DNA of 64,000 bases from Actibacterium ureilyticum (GCF_002285435.1 NZ_NSBT01000026.1:434001-498000), one strand, 5' to 3'; counted from the first letter of the stretch, positions 8,320 to 18,308 are shown. The notes: generated by a model from the letters alone, not told the origin. Program-made: numbers and translations.

Positions 8320-9291
8320 ATGACACTTTCCCGCAGACATTTTCTGACCGCCGGCGCCAGCCTGCCGCTGGCCGGTCTTCTTGGCGCCAGCACCGCCCGG
8401 GCCAAGGCGCCGCTGGCCGGCGTTCAGACCGCCGGCATCCACCGCACCCTTGTGGGCCAGGCCGAGGTGACCGCGCTGCTTGACGGCTATGTGGATGTGG
8501 CCACGCAACTTCTGTCGCGGTTCGACAGTGACGAGGTTGACGCGGCGTTTTCCAGTAATGGCTACAAGACATTGGACAAGGGGCTGAGGATCCCGGTCAA
8601 CGGATATCTGATCAACACCGGCGACCGGCTGGTGCTGCTGGATACCGGCGCGGCGTCGCTGTTCGGGCCGACGCTGGGCAGCCTGGCGGCCAACCTGAAA
8701 GCCGCTGGCGTGGCGCCCGCCGATATCGACCTGGTGGTGCTGACGCACCTGCATGTCGACCATGTGGGCGGGCTGCTGGACGGGTCCGGCCAGGCGATGT
8801 TCCCCAATGCCGAGCTGGTCGTGGCGCAGACCGAATGGGATTTCTGGCATGACGACGCGATGATGGCCGCGGCGGGCGAAGGCGCAGCGGCGTTCTTTCA
8901 GGCCGCGCGCAACACCACCGCGCCCTATGCCAACCGGCTGAAACTGTTCGATGGCGAGGTCGATCTGGGCGCGGGTCTGTCGACCATGCCCCTGCCGGGG
9001 CACACGCCGGGCCATACCGGATACCTGCTGTCCTCGGGCGACGACGCGCTGCTGTTCTGGGGCGATGTGATCCATCTGACCGGGCTGCAATTCACCCATC
9101 CCGAGATCACCATCGCGTTCGACACCGATCCGGCCATGGTCAAGCAGACCCGCGCGCGGATGCTGGACATGGCTGCCGCCGACGGGCTGTCGGTCACCGG
9201 TGCGCATCTGGATTTCCCCGGCTTCGGTCAGGTGATGCGCGCAGGCGATGCATACCGGTTCCAACAGGCCCCGTGGCGCTTCACGCTCTGA
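8320..9291 (+). CDS. Tat-exported metallo-beta-lactamase-fold hydrolase
   Basis: A protein of 323 residues. The N-terminus is a twin-arginine signal (SRRHFLTAGASLPLAGLLG), so the folded enzyme is exported. The MBL core has THLHVDHVGG at about 142-151 (metal ligands H143, H145, D147, H148), the later histidine in PLPGHTPGHTGY, the Asp in FWGDVIHL and a last histidine in VTGAHLDFPGFG. These complete a binuclear metal site. It resembles the quorum-quenching lactonase/aryl-hydrolase-like subgroup, but the substrate cannot be told. An AGGAG site lies 7 bases upstream of the ATG. It is divergent from a LysR regulator that probably controls it. Confidence 0.87.
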   Translation: MTLSRRHFLTAGASLPLAGLLGASTARAKAPLAGVQTAGIHRTLVGQAEVTALLDGYVDVATQLLSRFDSDEVDAAFSSNGYKTLDKGLRIPVNGYLINTGDRLVLLDTGAASLFGPTLGSLAANLKAAGVAPADIDLVVLTHLHVDHVGGLLDGSGQAMFPNAELVVAQTEWDFWHDDAMMAAAGEGAAAFFQAARNTTAPYANRLKLFDGEVDLGAGLSTMPLPGHTPGHTGYLLSSGDDALLFWGDVIHLTGLQFTHPEITIAFDTDPAMVKQTRARMLDMAAADGLSVTGAHLDFPGFGQVMRAGDAYRFQQAPWRFTL

Positions 9292-9309
9292 CCGCCGCAG
9301 GGCACGGGG

Positions 9310-9331
9310 CAGGGGCGGTCAGGCGCCCCTG
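9310..9331 (+). terminator. Terminator-like hairpin after the MBL gene
   Basis: CAGGGGCG pairs perfectly with CGCCCCTG around a 6-base loop, 18 bases past the MBL stop. The T-run is weak (TTCCC), so it may be only a processing or partial terminator. Confidence 0.4.
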
Positions 9332-9447
9332 TTCCCGGCCCCGGTGCCTGTCGTGAAAACATCACGAAAACTTCGCGCGGCGGCAAATGAGCTGTCGCGC
9401 GACTCGCCTAGCTCCGCCCTGCAAACACCCAACAGCGGAGCATTTCC

Positions 9448-10977
9448 ATGCCAATCAAGATTTCCCGCCGTCAGGCACTGGCCGGTTCGGCCGCCATCGC
9501 CTCGTCGCTTTTCATGCCGGGCCTCAGCCGTGCCGCCAGCCGCCCCGTGCTGACCCATGGCGTCCAGTCGGGCGATGTCGCCCATGACGGCGCCGTCATC
9601 TGGGCGCGTGCCGACCGCGAGGCTGACATGATGGTCGAATGGGCCACCACCGAAAGCTTCGCCAACCCGCACAAGGTGCAATCGCTGAGCGTGGGACAGG
9701 CGACCGATTACACCGGCAAGATGGCGCTTTCCGGCCTGCCGTCGGATCAGGACATCTTTTTCCGCGTTACCATGAACGATCTGGGCGACGGCACCGCGTC
9801 GGAGCCTGTCACCGGGCATTTCCGCACCGCGCCGGGCGGCTTGCGCGATATCAGCTTCGTCTGGTCGGGCGACACCGCCGGTCAGGGCTGGGGCATCGAC
9901 GAGGATCGCGGCGGCATGACCACCTATGCCGCGATGGCCGGGCACAACCCCGATTTCATGATCCATTCCGGCGACACGATCTATGCCGACGGCCCGCTGC
10001 AGCCCGAGGTCGAACTGAAAGACGGCTCGATCTGGAAAAACGTGATGGTCGAGGAAAAGACCAAGGTCGCCGAGACGCTGCAGGAATACCGCGCGCAGTA
10101 TCTCTATAACATGCTGGACAAGAACGTGCGTGCCTTCAACGCCGCCGTGCCGGTGTTGTACCAGTGGGACGATCACGAGGTCACCAACAACTGGTATCCC
10201 GACGAGATGCTGTCGGCCGATGACCGCTATACCGAGAAATCGGCGCGCAAGCTTTTTGCCCGCTCGGCCCGCGCCTTCCACGAGATGTACCCGATCCGCG
10301 CCAACCTGACCGAGCCGAACCGGGTCTATCGCAAGGTCGCCTATGGCCCGCTGCTGGACATGTTCTTCATCGACATGCGGACCTATCGCGGCGACAATTC
10401 GGCCAATGACCAGCCCGAGGGCGCGGCGTTTCTGGGGGCCGAACAGCTGGCGTGGCTGAAGCGGGAACTGACCGCCTCGACCGCCACGTGGAAGGTCATC
10501 GCCGCCGACATGCCCATTGGCATGATTGTGCGCGACGGCGACAGCGCGTTCGAAAACATGGCCAATGGCGATGGCCCGGTGCTGGGGCGCGAGTTCGACA
10601 TTGCCGAGCTTCTGTCCTTTATCAAACACGCGGGCGTCACCAACACCGTCTGGCTGACGGCGGATGTGCACTATACCGCCGCCCATCACTACAGCCCCGA
10701 TCGCGCGCAGTTCCAGGATTTCGACCCGTTCTGGGAATTCGTGTCGGGCCCGCTGCACGCCGGCACGTTCGGCCCGAACGATTACGACAACACCTTCGGC
10801 CCCGAGGTCGTGTTCGCCAAGCACCCGACCGACGCGATGGGCGTGAACCTGCCGCCGTCGGACGGCTATCAGTTCTTTGGCAAGGTCGACATCGCCGCAG
10901 ATACCGGCGTGATGACCGTCAGCCTGATGGACAGCGCCGATGCGGTCCTGTGGTCGACCGAGATCGAACCGGCCTGA
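9448..10977 (+). CDS. phoD: PhoD-family alkaline phosphatase/phosphodiesterase
   Basis: A protein of 509 residues. It starts with a Tat signal (ISRRQALAGSAAIASSLFMPG) and the PhoD N-terminal domain (TLTHGVQSGDVAHDGAVIWARAD-like block near 40-60). The calcium/iron-dependent metallophosphoesterase core follows: WSGDTAGQGWG near 140, HSGDTIYADGP near 172-182, WDDHEVTNNWYPDE near 236-250 and the ligand-rich WLTADVHYTAAHHY near 402-415. PhoD releases phosphate from phosphomonoesters and diesters in the periplasm or outside the cell. The ATG follows a GCGGAG site. A CTGTCGT element at 9348-9354 resembles one half of a PHO box, but the second half is poor. The gene faces a convergent membrane transporter. 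Confidence 0.9.
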   Translation: MPIKISRRQALAGSAAIASSLFMPGLSRAASRPVLTHGVQSGDVAHDGAVIWARADREADMMVEWATTESFANPHKVQSLSVGQATDYTGKMALSGLPSDQDIFFRVTMNDLGDGTASEPVTGHFRTAPGGLRDISFVWSGDTAGQGWGIDEDRGGMTTYAAMAGHNPDFMIHSGDTIYADGPLQPEVELKDGSIWKNVMVEEKTKVAETLQEYRAQYLYNMLDKNVRAFNAAVPVLYQWDDHEVTNNWYPDEMLSADDRYTEKSARKLFARSARAFHEMYPIRANLTEPNRVYRKVAYGPLLDMFFIDMRTYRGDNSANDQPEGAAFLGAEQLAWLKRELTASTATWKVIAADMPIGMIVRDGDSAFENMANGDGPVLGREFDIAELLSFIKHAGVTNTVWLTADVHYTAAHHYSPDRAQFQDFDPFWEFVSGPLHAGTFGPNDYDNTFGPEVVFAKHPTDAMGVNLPPSDGYQFFGKVDIAADTGVMTVSLMDSADAVLWSTEIEPA

Positions 10978-10990
10978 TCCCGCAAACCCG

Positions 10991-11017
10991 CGCCGTGCCC
11001 CGTGCCGGGGCGCGGCG
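10991..11017. terminator. Hairpin between convergent phoD and transporter genes
   Basis: A 12-bp stem (one G-U pair) with a 3-base loop, starting CGCCGTGCCCCG at 10991. It sits exactly between the stops of two convergent genes, so it probably acts both ways; no clear T-run follows on either strand. Confidence 0.5.
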
Positions 11018-12214
11018 TCATTCGACCGGGGTGCCGAACAGGGTGATCGCCAGACCCAGCGCGCCCAACGCGGCGAACAGCACCGTCTTGGCGGTGTCCC
11101 CCTCGGCCCGCGCGGTCAGCGCGGCGATCCCCGATTGCAGCGCGTAATAGAACGCAAACGCGCGCGAGGCATAGTTGATGATCGCGAACACATCCGCCTG
11201 CCATGTCAGCGCAACGCCGATCCCCATCAGAACGGCATAGGCCACGCGTTCGCTGATCCGCTTGTGGCTCAGTTCCCTGATCAGCCCGCCCGCGCCGCCG
11301 GTATCGGCCACCGCGGCGCTGAACTGTGCGCTGAGCGCGGCGGCCACCAACAGGCCGGGCAGCACCGGCGCCACGATCTGCATCACCTGGATGATCGCGG
11401 TCTCGGTCAGGGCGAAGCTGTCACGCTCGAACGCATAGGCGATCAGCAGGATATAGGTCATGTAGATCGCCGTGGACAGAAATTGCGCCAGCCGCATCGC
11501 GGTGATCCGCAGCGGCGCGGGATAGCTCGCGCCCAGATAACGCGCGGTCTCGAACCCCTGTACGGTGACGATCAGGCCAAAGCCCAGCGTCAGCGCGGCG
11601 ATGCCGGTGGTCTGGGGCGTGTTGATCACCGGCCCGCCATCGGTGACACGCGCCGCCATGTGCCAGCCCAGCCCGACCAACAGGCCCGCGATGATCGACA
11701 GCTTCAGCCCGACCGAGACCTCCTCCAGCCGTTCCAGCGCGCGGAACCCGTGGGTCCAGCCCACCGCCAGCAGCAGCGCAAAGACCGCGCTGGTCAGCAG
11801 CCGGGCGTGGAACTGATCGTCGACCGCGGTCAGGCTGACGCCGAACGCGCCGAAAAGGTTCAGGTAATAGGCGACCGAGATCACATAGGCCAGCGCCAGC
11901 GCCCAGGACGCCGCGCGTTCCAGATGCCGCACCGGGGCGGGGCGCGCGGCCTCGCCCATCCGGTCGATGGCGGCGATGTTGTAGCGGATCGCGCCGCCGA
12001 ACCCATAGGCCACAAGGCACAGGCCCGCCATCGCCAGCGGGGCATAGACCCCATAGGCCTGTTCCAGGATCGGCCCCAGCACCAGGAACCCGCTGCCGAT
12101 GATCGAGGCCAGCGGCGTGACCGTCGCCCGCCACAGCGGCGCCCCCGACAGGCGCGGCCACATCAGCACCGCGCCCACCGCCAGCGCCGCCAGCAGGATC
12201 GCCGCGTTCAGCAT
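11018..12214 (-). CDS. Polytopic membrane transporter (APC-like)
   Basis: A protein of 398 residues with about 10-11 hydrophobic helices. Notable motifs are ASIIGSGFLVLGPIL in the first helix pair, GLILTVQGFETARYLG near 220 and AAALSAQFSAAVADTGGAGGL near 300. The glycine-broken first helix and sixth helix suggest an APC/LeuT-like fold, but I cannot place it in a named family. The gene starts 7 bases after the stop of the M20 peptidase, so the pair is very likely an operon. An importer for a peptide-derived or amino-acid-like substrate is a reasonable inference. The C-terminus is short and cytoplasmic or periplasmic. Confidence 0.75.
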   Translation of the reverse strand: MLNAAILLAALAVGAVLMWPRLSGAPLWRATVTPLASIIGSGFLVLGPILEQAYGVYAPLAMAGLCLVAYGFGGAIRYNIAAIDRMGEAARPAPVRHLERAASWALALAYVISVAYYLNLFGAFGVSLTAVDDQFHARLLTSAVFALLLAVGWTHGFRALERLEEVSVGLKLSIIAGLLVGLGWHMAARVTDGGPVINTPQTTGIAALTLGFGLIVTVQGFETARYLGASYPAPLRITAMRLAQFLSTAIYMTYILLIAYAFERDSFALTETAIIQVMQIVAPVLPGLLVAAALSAQFSAAVADTGGAGGLIRELSHKRISERVAYAVLMGIGVALTWQADVFAIINYASRAFAFYYALQSGIAALTARAEGDTAKTVLFAALGALGLAITLFGTPVE

Positions 12215-12221
12215 CGGCGCG

Positions 12222-13595
12222 TCAGCGGCTCAATGCGTCCAGCACACGCGCCCAGCTGCGGATGCCCTTGTGAAAGCTTTCCAGGTCGTATTTCTCGTTC
12301 GGGGAATGGATCTGGTCATCGTCCTTGCCGAAGCCGATCAGCATCGCATCGACGCCCAGGATATTCTTGAAATAACCCGCAATCGGGATCGACCCGCCAC
12401 AGCCGACATAGGCCGCCGCATCGGGCCATTCATCGCTGAGCGCGCCGCGCGCCTTTTCGAACGCGGGGTCGGTGATCGACATCTGCCCGGCGGGCGAGGC
12501 GCCGTGGGGCCTGAATTCGACCTTGCAATCTTCGGGCAGCAGGCTGGTGAAATAGGCGCGGAAGCTTTCGCGCAGCTTGTGCGGGTCCTGTTGGCCGACC
12601 AGGCGGAAGCTGATCTTGGCATGGGCCTGGCTGGGCAGCACGGTCTTGAACCCGTCGCCGGTATAGCCCGACCACATGCCATTGACCTCACAGGTGGGGC
12701 GCGACCAGATCATCTCCAGCGGGGTGCGGCCGGCCTCGCCCGCGGGGATGGACAGGCCGACATCGCCCAGGAAGCGCCCTGCGTCGAAATTCAGCGCCTG
12801 CCATTGATCGGCGATGGCGGGGTCCAGTTCCGGCACGTCATCGTAAAAGCCCGGCACGGTAATCCGCCCCTGATCGTCATGCAGCGCCGCAATCGCGCGC
12901 GCCAGCGCCCGGGCGGGGTTCATCGCCAGGCCGCCATACATGCCCGAATGCAGGTCCTTGCTGGGGCCGGTGACGGTGATCTCCTCGCCCAGCAAGCCGC
13001 GCAGCATGGTCACGATGGCGGGCGTGCGGCTTTCGAACAGGCCGGTGTCGCAGATCAGCGCGATGTCGGATGTCAGCTCTTCGGCGTTTTCCTTCATGAA
13101 GGGGACAAGGGACGGGGAGCCGGATTCTTCTTCCCCCTCGAAAAACAACGAGATTCTGGCGGGCAGGGTGCCATGCACCGCCTTCCAGGCGCGGCAGGCC
13201 TCGACAAAGGTCATCAGCTGCCCCTTGTCATCCGAGGCACCGCGCGCGCGGATCACCTTGCCGTTCGGGGTTTCCTCGATGGCCGGGTCGAACGGGTCGC
13301 GATCCCACAGGTCCAGGGGATCGACCGGCTGCACGTCGTAATGGCCATAGAACATCACATGCGGGCCCGGGCCGTCGGCATGGGCGATCACCATCGGATG
13401 GCCCGGCGTGCGGCGCTTGGATGCGTCGAACCCCATATCCGCCAGATCCGCCACCAGCCAGTCCGCCGCCGTCTCGCAATCGCCCGCGAAGGCGGGGTCG
13501 GTGGAAATCGACGGGATGCGCAGCAGCTCGCACAGCCGTTCGGTCGCGGCGGGCAGGTCGGCATCGATTTGGGCAAGTACGGCGTCGAGACTCAT
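12222..13595 (-). CDS. M20 family dipeptidase/carboxypeptidase
   Basis: A protein of 457 residues. The metal-site motifs are GHYDVQP at about 99-105 (ligand His and catalytic Asp), ARGASDDKG at about 128-136 (bridging Asp) and FEGEEESGS at about 166-174 (catalytic and ligand Glu), with the final metal His in the C-terminal region. The dimerisation (lid) domain lies in the middle (SKDLHSGMYGG). It is closest to the CNDP-like dipeptidase group, cytoplasmic, with no signal peptide. The AAAGGAG site is 5 bases upstream of the ATG at 13595; the frame continues upstream but is not family-like. It leads the operon with the downstream transporter. Confidence 0.9.
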   Translation of the reverse strand: MSLDAVLAQIDADLPAATERLCELLRIPSISTDPAFAGDCETAADWLVADLADMGFDASKRRTPGHPMVIAHADGPGPHVMFYGHYDVQPVDPLDLWDRDPFDPAIEETPNGKVIRARGASDDKGQLMTFVEACRAWKAVHGTLPARISLFFEGEEESGSPSLVPFMKENAEELTSDIALICDTGLFESRTPAIVTMLRGLLGEEITVTGPSKDLHSGMYGGLAMNPARALARAIAALHDDQGRITVPGFYDDVPELDPAIADQWQALNFDAGRFLGDVGLSIPAGEAGRTPLEMIWSRPTCEVNGMWSGYTGDGFKTVLPSQAHAKISFRLVGQQDPHKLRESFRAYFTSLLPEDCKVEFRPHGASPAGQMSITDPAFEKARGALSDEWPDAAAYVGCGGSIPIAGYFKNILGVDAMLIGFGKDDDQIHSPNEKYDLESFHKGIRSWARVLDALSR

Positions 13596-13712
13596 CTGGG
13601 GCTCCTTTTGAACTTGCGGGGACGGTAGCAGCCCAGACCGCCCTGTCCAGTGGGGGTGGCGGGAATCCGGACAGGGCGCTAGAACATGCGCAAATCCGTT
13701 GTGAGAGGTGTC

Positions 13713-14288
13713 ATGAAACCGCTGATTTTCCTGGGAAGCCTGTTGTTGATGGGCACGGGCGCGCTTGCCCAGCCGCTGTCGGGCAAGGCGGCCGCCAAGC
13801 AGATGTTCAAACCCGGCACGGCCGAGGTCGCGGTCACCGACACCGACGTGCTGTCCGATGCCGACCGCGCGATCCTGGAACAGATCGCCCAGGCGCAACC
13901 CTATTACGGCGCGGTGGCGATTGCCCCGGACGAGGGGCTGGCATCCGAGGCATCGGTGGCGGCGGCGAATTTCCACGATGTCGACGCGGCGGCGGCCTTC
14001 GCGTTGCAGGGCTGCAATGCGCGGCGCAAGGCCAAGGGGCGGCCCTGTGTCGTGGTGGCCCAGATCCGGCCCAAGGGCTGGCAGGCGCGCCCGCTGCAGC
14101 TGAGCACCGATGCGACGACGGCGCTGGCCAAATCGTACCGCAAGGCGGGCAAGACCCGCGCGCTGGCGATTTCACCCACGACCGGGAAATGGGCCATCGC
14201 GGGCGGGGCGGATGCCGGCGCACAGGCGGTGGCAAGCTGCGCCGCACAGGCCGGGGCGGGCGATTGCGCGGTGGTGGTGGCCGATTAG
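13713..14288 (+). CDS. Secreted protein with two DUF4189-like repeats
   Basis: A protein of 191 residues with signal peptide MKPLIFLGSLLLMGTGALAQ. The mature protein holds two related units: YYGAVAIAPDEG... with ALQGCNARRKA and PCVVVAQIR (about 66-120), and TRALAISPTTGKWAIAGG with AVASCAAQAGAGDCAVVVAD (about 150-191). Each follows the pattern small strand, helix with an Ala-rich stretch and Cys, then Cys-x-VVV, as in DUF4189-type domains. The two Cys in each unit could form a disulfide. The ATG at 13713 has GAGAGG just upstream; an ATG at 13686 would lengthen the signal unusually. It lies directly upstream of hemA, in the same direction, but is separated by a 251-bp regulatory gap. Confidence 0.7.
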   Translation: MKPLIFLGSLLLMGTGALAQPLSGKAAAKQMFKPGTAEVAVTDTDVLSDADRAILEQIAQAQPYYGAVAIAPDEGLASEASVAAANFHDVDAAAAFALQGCNARRKAKGRPCVVVAQIRPKGWQARPLQLSTDATTALAKSYRKAGKTRALAISPTTGKWAIAGGADAGAQAVASCAAQAGAGDCAVVVAD

Positions 14289-14299
14289 GCCCGGCAAAC

Positions 14300-14313
14300 T
14301 TGCGCGAAATCAA
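14300..14313. promoter_or_regulatory. FNR-like half-perfect box upstream of hemA
   Basis: TTGCG-CGAA-ATCAA matches the right half of the FNR consensus (ATCAA) fully and the left half 3 of 5, with the correct N4 spacing. It lies about 227 bp upstream of hemA. FNR-type control of hemA is known in Rhodobacter, which is why it is listed. Confidence 0.35.
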
Positions 14314-14539
14314 ATAAACCGCCCGCCTGATGCGTTATCACATCGAAACCGCCCACCGTGGCGCGACAAGATGTGGCAGCATTTTCCGTTTTCTTGGCGC
14401 CGCATTTGGTGCAAAACACGGAAACGCGGGATTAACAGGACTTTTGCACGGTTGCCCCAAGACGCGCCGGTGTGAGAGAATGGAGTTAGGAAACGCATGT
14501 CGGCCCGTCCGCCATGCATACCCAAATGGGAGAGCCGGG

Positions 14540-15763
14540 GTGGATTACACAGCGGGACTGGATGCAGCACTGAACCGTCTTCACGAAGAGGGGCGCTATC
14601 GCACCTTCATCGATATCGAACGGCGCAACGGGGCCTTCCCGCATGCGGTCTGGACGCGGCCCGACGGCACCGAACAGGACATCACCGTGTGGTGCGGCAA
14701 CGATTATCTGGGCATGGGGCAGCACCCCGTCGTCCTGGCCGCCATGCACGAGGCGCTGGACGCCACCGGCGCGGGATCGGGCGGCACGCGCAACATCTCG
14801 GGCACCACGGTTTACCACAAGCGGCTCGAGGCCGAGCTGGCCGACCTGCACGGGAAAGAGGCCGCGCTGCTGTTCACCAGCGCCTATATCGCCAATGACG
14901 CAACGCTCAGCACCCTGCCCAAGCTGTTTCCCGGCCTGATCATCTATTCCGACGAGCTGAACCATGCCTCGATGATCGAAGGCATCCGCCGCAATGGCGG
15001 GGCCAAGCGGATCTTCCGGCACAACGATCTGGATCACCTGCGTGAACTGCTTCAGGCCGACGATCCCGCCGCGCCGAAGCTGATCGCGTTCGAATCGATC
15101 TATTCCATGGATGGCGATTTCGGCCCGATCGAGGCGTTCTGCGATCTGGCCGACGAATTCGGCGCGCTGACCTATATCGACGAGGTTCACGCCGTGGGCA
15201 TGTACGGCCCCCGCGGCGCGGGTGTGGCCGAACGTGACCGGCTGATGCACCGCATCGACATGATCAACGGCACCCTGGCCAAGGCCTATGGTGTGATGGG
15301 TGGCTATGTCGCCGCCAGCGCGAAAATGTGTGACGCCATCAGGTCTTATGCGCCGGGCTTCATCTTTACCACATCGCTGCCGCCAGCGGTGGCGGCGGGG
15401 GCTGCGGCGTCGGTCCGGCACCTGAAGACCGATCAGGGCCTGCGCGACCAGCAACAGACCCAGGCGCGTATCCTGAAGCTGCGGCTCAAGGGGATGGGCC
15501 TGCCGATCATCGACCACGGCAGCCATATCGTCCCGGTGATCGTGGGCGATCCGGTGCATACCAAGCAGCTGTCGGACATGCTGCTGGATGGCTATGGCAT
15601 CTATGTCCAGCCGATCAATTTCCCCACCGTGCCCCGCGGGACAGAGCGTCTGCGCTTCACCCCGTCGCCGGTGCACGGGCCGGATGAAATGGACCGTCTG
15701 GTGAACGCCATGGACGCGCTTTGGTCGCATTGTGCGCTGAATCGTGCTGAACTTTCCGCCTGA
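14540..15763 (+). CDS. hemA: 5-aminolevulinate synthase
   Basis: A protein of 407 residues, exactly the length of Rhodobacter HemA. It makes 5-aminolevulinate from glycine and succinyl-CoA, the first step of haem, bacteriochlorophyll and cobalamin synthesis by the C4 route. Visible features: [14 protein letters not shown] near the N-terminus, [16 protein letters not shown], the glycine-rich [30 protein letters not shown], and the PLP lysine K248 in [14 protein letters not shown]. The start is GTG at 14540 after a GGGAGAG site; the longer in-frame extension upstream is not conserved in the family. A 251-bp leader holds an FNR-like element. The rodZ-like gene follows after 119 bp. Confidence 0.95.
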   Translation: MDYTAGLDAALNRLHEEGRYRTFIDIERRNGAFPHAVWTRPDGTEQDITVWCGNDYLGMGQHPVVLAAMHEALDATGAGSGGTRNISGTTVYHKRLEAELADLHGKEAALLFTSAYIANDATLSTLPKLFPGLIIYSDELNHASMIEGIRRNGGAKRIFRHNDLDHLRELLQADDPAAPKLIAFESIYSMDGDFGPIEAFCDLADEFGALTYIDEVHAVGMYGPRGAGVAERDRLMHRIDMINGTLAKAYGVMGGYVAASAKMCDAIRSYAPGFIFTTSLPPAVAAGAAASVRHLKTDQGLRDQQQTQARILKLRLKGMGLPIIDHGSHIVPVIVGDPVHTKQLSDMLLDGYGIYVQPINFPTVPRGTERLRFTPSPVHGPDEMDRLVNAMDALWSHCALNRAELSA

Positions 15764-15882
15764 TACGCGGACGGGTGCAATTTCCACAGCCCTATGTTAA
15801 TAAAGTCTCGGTGAGTGCTGCGTTATAAAGAATCGCTCACTTTTGTGGTGGGGACAACAACCGTGATGCTTGGGGCAGAGCA

Positions 15883-17097
15883 ATGATCGGGCGCAAACAG
15901 CCGCCTGTCGAGGCGGAGAATTCAGAAGAACCGCGCGGGTTCGACTCGTTTGAGTTGCGCCTGGGCGATATCATGCGCGGCGAGCGTGCCACCTTGGGCA
16001 AGTCGCTGCTGGATGTGCAGCGCGAGCTGAAGATCAAGGCCACCTATATCGCCGCCATCGAAAACGCCGATCCGACCGCGTTCGAGACACCCGGTTTCGT
16101 TGCGGGCTATGTGCGGTCCTATGCCCGGTATCTGGGGCTGGACCCGGAATGGGCCTATCAGCAATTCTGCCGCGAGGGGCAGTTTGCCACCGTGCACGGC
16201 ATGTCGCCGGTGGCCTCGGGGCCCAAGGCCGCGGCCAAATCGCAGAAACCCGCCGGGAAATCCGGTGATCCGCTGGTCAATCCCAATATCAGCTTCGTGC
16301 CGCAGGGCGAGGCGCTGCTGGCGCGTATCCAGCCCGGTGCGATCGGCTCGTCGCTGGTGCTGGTCGCGCTGATGGGCGCGCTGGGCTATGGCGGTTGGTC
16401 GGCGCTGAAGGAAATTCAGAAGGTGCGCATGGCGCCCATCGAACAGGCCCCCGATGTGGTGGCCGAGCTTGACCCGCTGAACCAGGCCACCGCGCCAGTG
16501 GCCGAGGACGCGTCGGGCACCAACCTGGTCGCCGCCGCCACGCCCGAGGCGCTGGACCGGCTCTATCGCCCGCAGGCGCTGGATGTGCCCGTGCTCGAGG
16601 CGCGCGATGGCCCGATCTCGGTCCTGCGTCCCGAAACCGTGGGCATCTTGGCCCCGCCGCCGCAACCGGCCCGGCCCGTGCAGACCGCCGAGTTGGACCC
16701 GGTCGAGGTCGAGGCAGCCGAAAGCCCGGTCAGGGTGCTGGCCGATGCCGCGCCCGAGGTTGTGGTTTTCGCCCTGCGCCCGGCCTGGGTTCGGGTGCGC
16801 AGCGCCGATGGCACGGTGCTGTTCGAAAAGATCCTGGATGCGGGCGAAAGCTATGTCGTGCCCGCGACCGAGGAACCGCCGATCCTGCGGGCGGGCAATT
16901 CCGGCTCGGTCTATTTCGCGGTGAATGGCGAAACCTATGGCCCCGCCGCGCCGGGCGCGCAGGTGGTCAAGAACGTGACCCTGGCGGCCGACAGCCTGAA
17001 ACAGGGGTACACCGTGGCCGACCTGACCGCCGATCAGGATCTGGCCACCGCCGTGGCCGAGCTTCAGGCGCAATGGACGCAGCCCCCCACCGAATAA
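15883..17097 (+). CDS. RodZ-like helix-turn-helix membrane protein
   Basis: A protein of 404 residues. The N-terminal cytoplasmic HTH_25 domain is at about 20-95 ([52 protein letters not shown]). One transmembrane helix lies at about 150-170 ([20 protein letters not shown]), followed by a long Pro/Ala-rich periplasmic linker and a C-terminal DUF4115-like domain (about 285-385: [39 protein letters not shown]). This is the RodZ architecture, known for linking MreB to the cell-shape machinery. It is directly followed by ispG, a gene order often seen in alphaproteobacteria. The HTH is probably a protein-binding module rather than a DNA-binding regulator. Confidence 0.85.
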   Translation: MIGRKQPPVEAENSEEPRGFDSFELRLGDIMRGERATLGKSLLDVQRELKIKATYIAAIENADPTAFETPGFVAGYVRSYARYLGLDPEWAYQQFCREGQFATVHGMSPVASGPKAAAKSQKPAGKSGDPLVNPNISFVPQGEALLARIQPGAIGSSLVLVALMGALGYGGWSALKEIQKVRMAPIEQAPDVVAELDPLNQATAPVAEDASGTNLVAAATPEALDRLYRPQALDVPVLEARDGPISVLRPETVGILAPPPQPARPVQTAELDPVEVEAAESPVRVLADAAPEVVVFALRPAWVRVRSADGTVLFEKILDAGESYVVPATEEPPILRAGNSGSVYFAVNGETYGPAAPGAQVVKNVTLAADSLKQGYTVADLTADQDLATAVAELQAQWTQPPTE

Positions 17098-17173
17098 TCC
17101 GCGCCCGCGCGTTGTCAGCGGCGCCGGGCTGGATTATCTAGCGGGGGAACCTTCTGACAACCGGGCCGAACCC

Positions 17174-18301
17174 ATGTCGCACAATCCCGTCCGCCCCTGG
17201 CGCAATATCGACCGCCGCAAAAGCCGCATGATCCATGTGGGCAATGTGCCCGTGGGCGGGGATGCGCCGATCTCTGTCCAGACGATGACCAACACGGTCA
17301 CCACCGATATCGCCGCCACCATCGCCCAGGTTCAGGCCTGCGCCGAGGCGGGCGCCGATATCGTCCGCGTCTCGGTTCCGGACGAGGCCAGCGCCAAGGC
17401 GCTGAAAGAGATCGTCGCCGAAAGCCCGGTGCCCATCGTCGCCGACATCCATTTCCATTACCGCCGCGGGATCGAGGCGGCTGAGGCCGGCGCTGCCTGC
17501 CTGCGGATCAACCCCGGCAATATCGGCAGCCCCGAGCGCGTGCGCGAGGTCATCGCCGCGGCCCGCGATCATGGCTGTTCGATCCGCATCGGCGTGAACG
17601 CGGGCAGCCTGGAAAAGCACCTGCTGGAGAAATACGGCGAGCCGTGCCCCGAGGCGATGATCGAAAGCGGTCTGGATCACATCCGCATCCTGGAAGACAA
17701 CGATTTCCACGAATACAAGATCAGCGTGAAAGCGTCCGACGTGTTCCTGTCGGCGGCCGCCTATCAGGGCCTGGCCGAGGCGACGGATGCCCCGATCCAC
17801 CTTGGCATTACCGAGGCCGGGGGCCTGACATCGGGCACGATCAAATCCGCGATCGGGCTGGGCAACCTGCTGTGGATGGGCATCGGCGACACGATCCGCG
17901 TCAGCCTGTCCGCCGACCCGGTGGAAGAGGTCAAGGTCGGCTACGAGATCCTGAAATCCCTGGGCCTGCGCCATCGCGGCGTGAATATCATCTCGTGCCC
18001 CTCCTGCGCGCGGCAGGGGTTCGACGTGATCAAGACGGTCGAGGCGCTGGAAAAACGGCTGGAACACATCAAGACGCCCATGAGCCTCAGCATCATCGGC
18101 TGCGTCGTGAATGGCCCCGGCGAGGCGCTGATGACCGATGTCGGCTTCACCGGCGGCGGCGCGGGGTCCGGCATGGTCTATCTGGCGGGCAAGGCCAGCC
18201 ACAAGATGTCGAACGACCAGATGATCGACCACATCGTCTCGGAGGTCGAAAAGAAAGCCGCCCAGATCGATGCGGAAACCGCGGCGGAAGCGGCGGAGTA
18301 G
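17174..18301 (+). CDS. ispG: 4-hydroxy-3-methylbut-2-enyl diphosphate synthase
   Basis: A protein of 375 residues. It reduces MEcPP to HMBPP in the MEP isoprenoid pathway with a 4Fe-4S cluster. The TIM-barrel part opens with [20 protein letters not shown] and [15 protein letters not shown] (about 39-105), followed by RINPGNIG. The cluster ligands are in the C-terminal domain: [20 protein letters not shown] (two Cys) near 275, and the third Cys in [13 protein letters not shown] near 310. A Glu in the GEA motif is the usual fourth ligand. It lies downstream of rodZ (76-bp gap) and ends 7 bases from a convergent gene. Confidence 0.95.
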   Translation: MSHNPVRPWRNIDRRKSRMIHVGNVPVGGDAPISVQTMTNTVTTDIAATIAQVQACAEAGADIVRVSVPDEASAKALKEIVAESPVPIVADIHFHYRRGIEAAEAGAACLRINPGNIGSPERVREVIAAARDHGCSIRIGVNAGSLEKHLLEKYGEPCPEAMIESGLDHIRILEDNDFHEYKISVKASDVFLSAAAYQGLAEATDAPIHLGITEAGGLTSGTIKSAIGLGNLLWMGIGDTIRVSLSADPVEEVKVGYEILKSLGLRHRGVNIISCPSCARQGFDVIKTVEALEKRLEHIKTPMSLSIIGCVVNGPGEALMTDVGFTGGGAGSGMVYLAGKASHKMSNDQMIDHIVSEVEKKAAQIDAETAAEAAE

Positions 18302-18308
18302 GGCCGCC

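Noticed and set aside
15801-15829. TATAAA before the rodZ-like gene as a promoter
   Set aside because: No acceptable -35 at 16-18 bases upstream.
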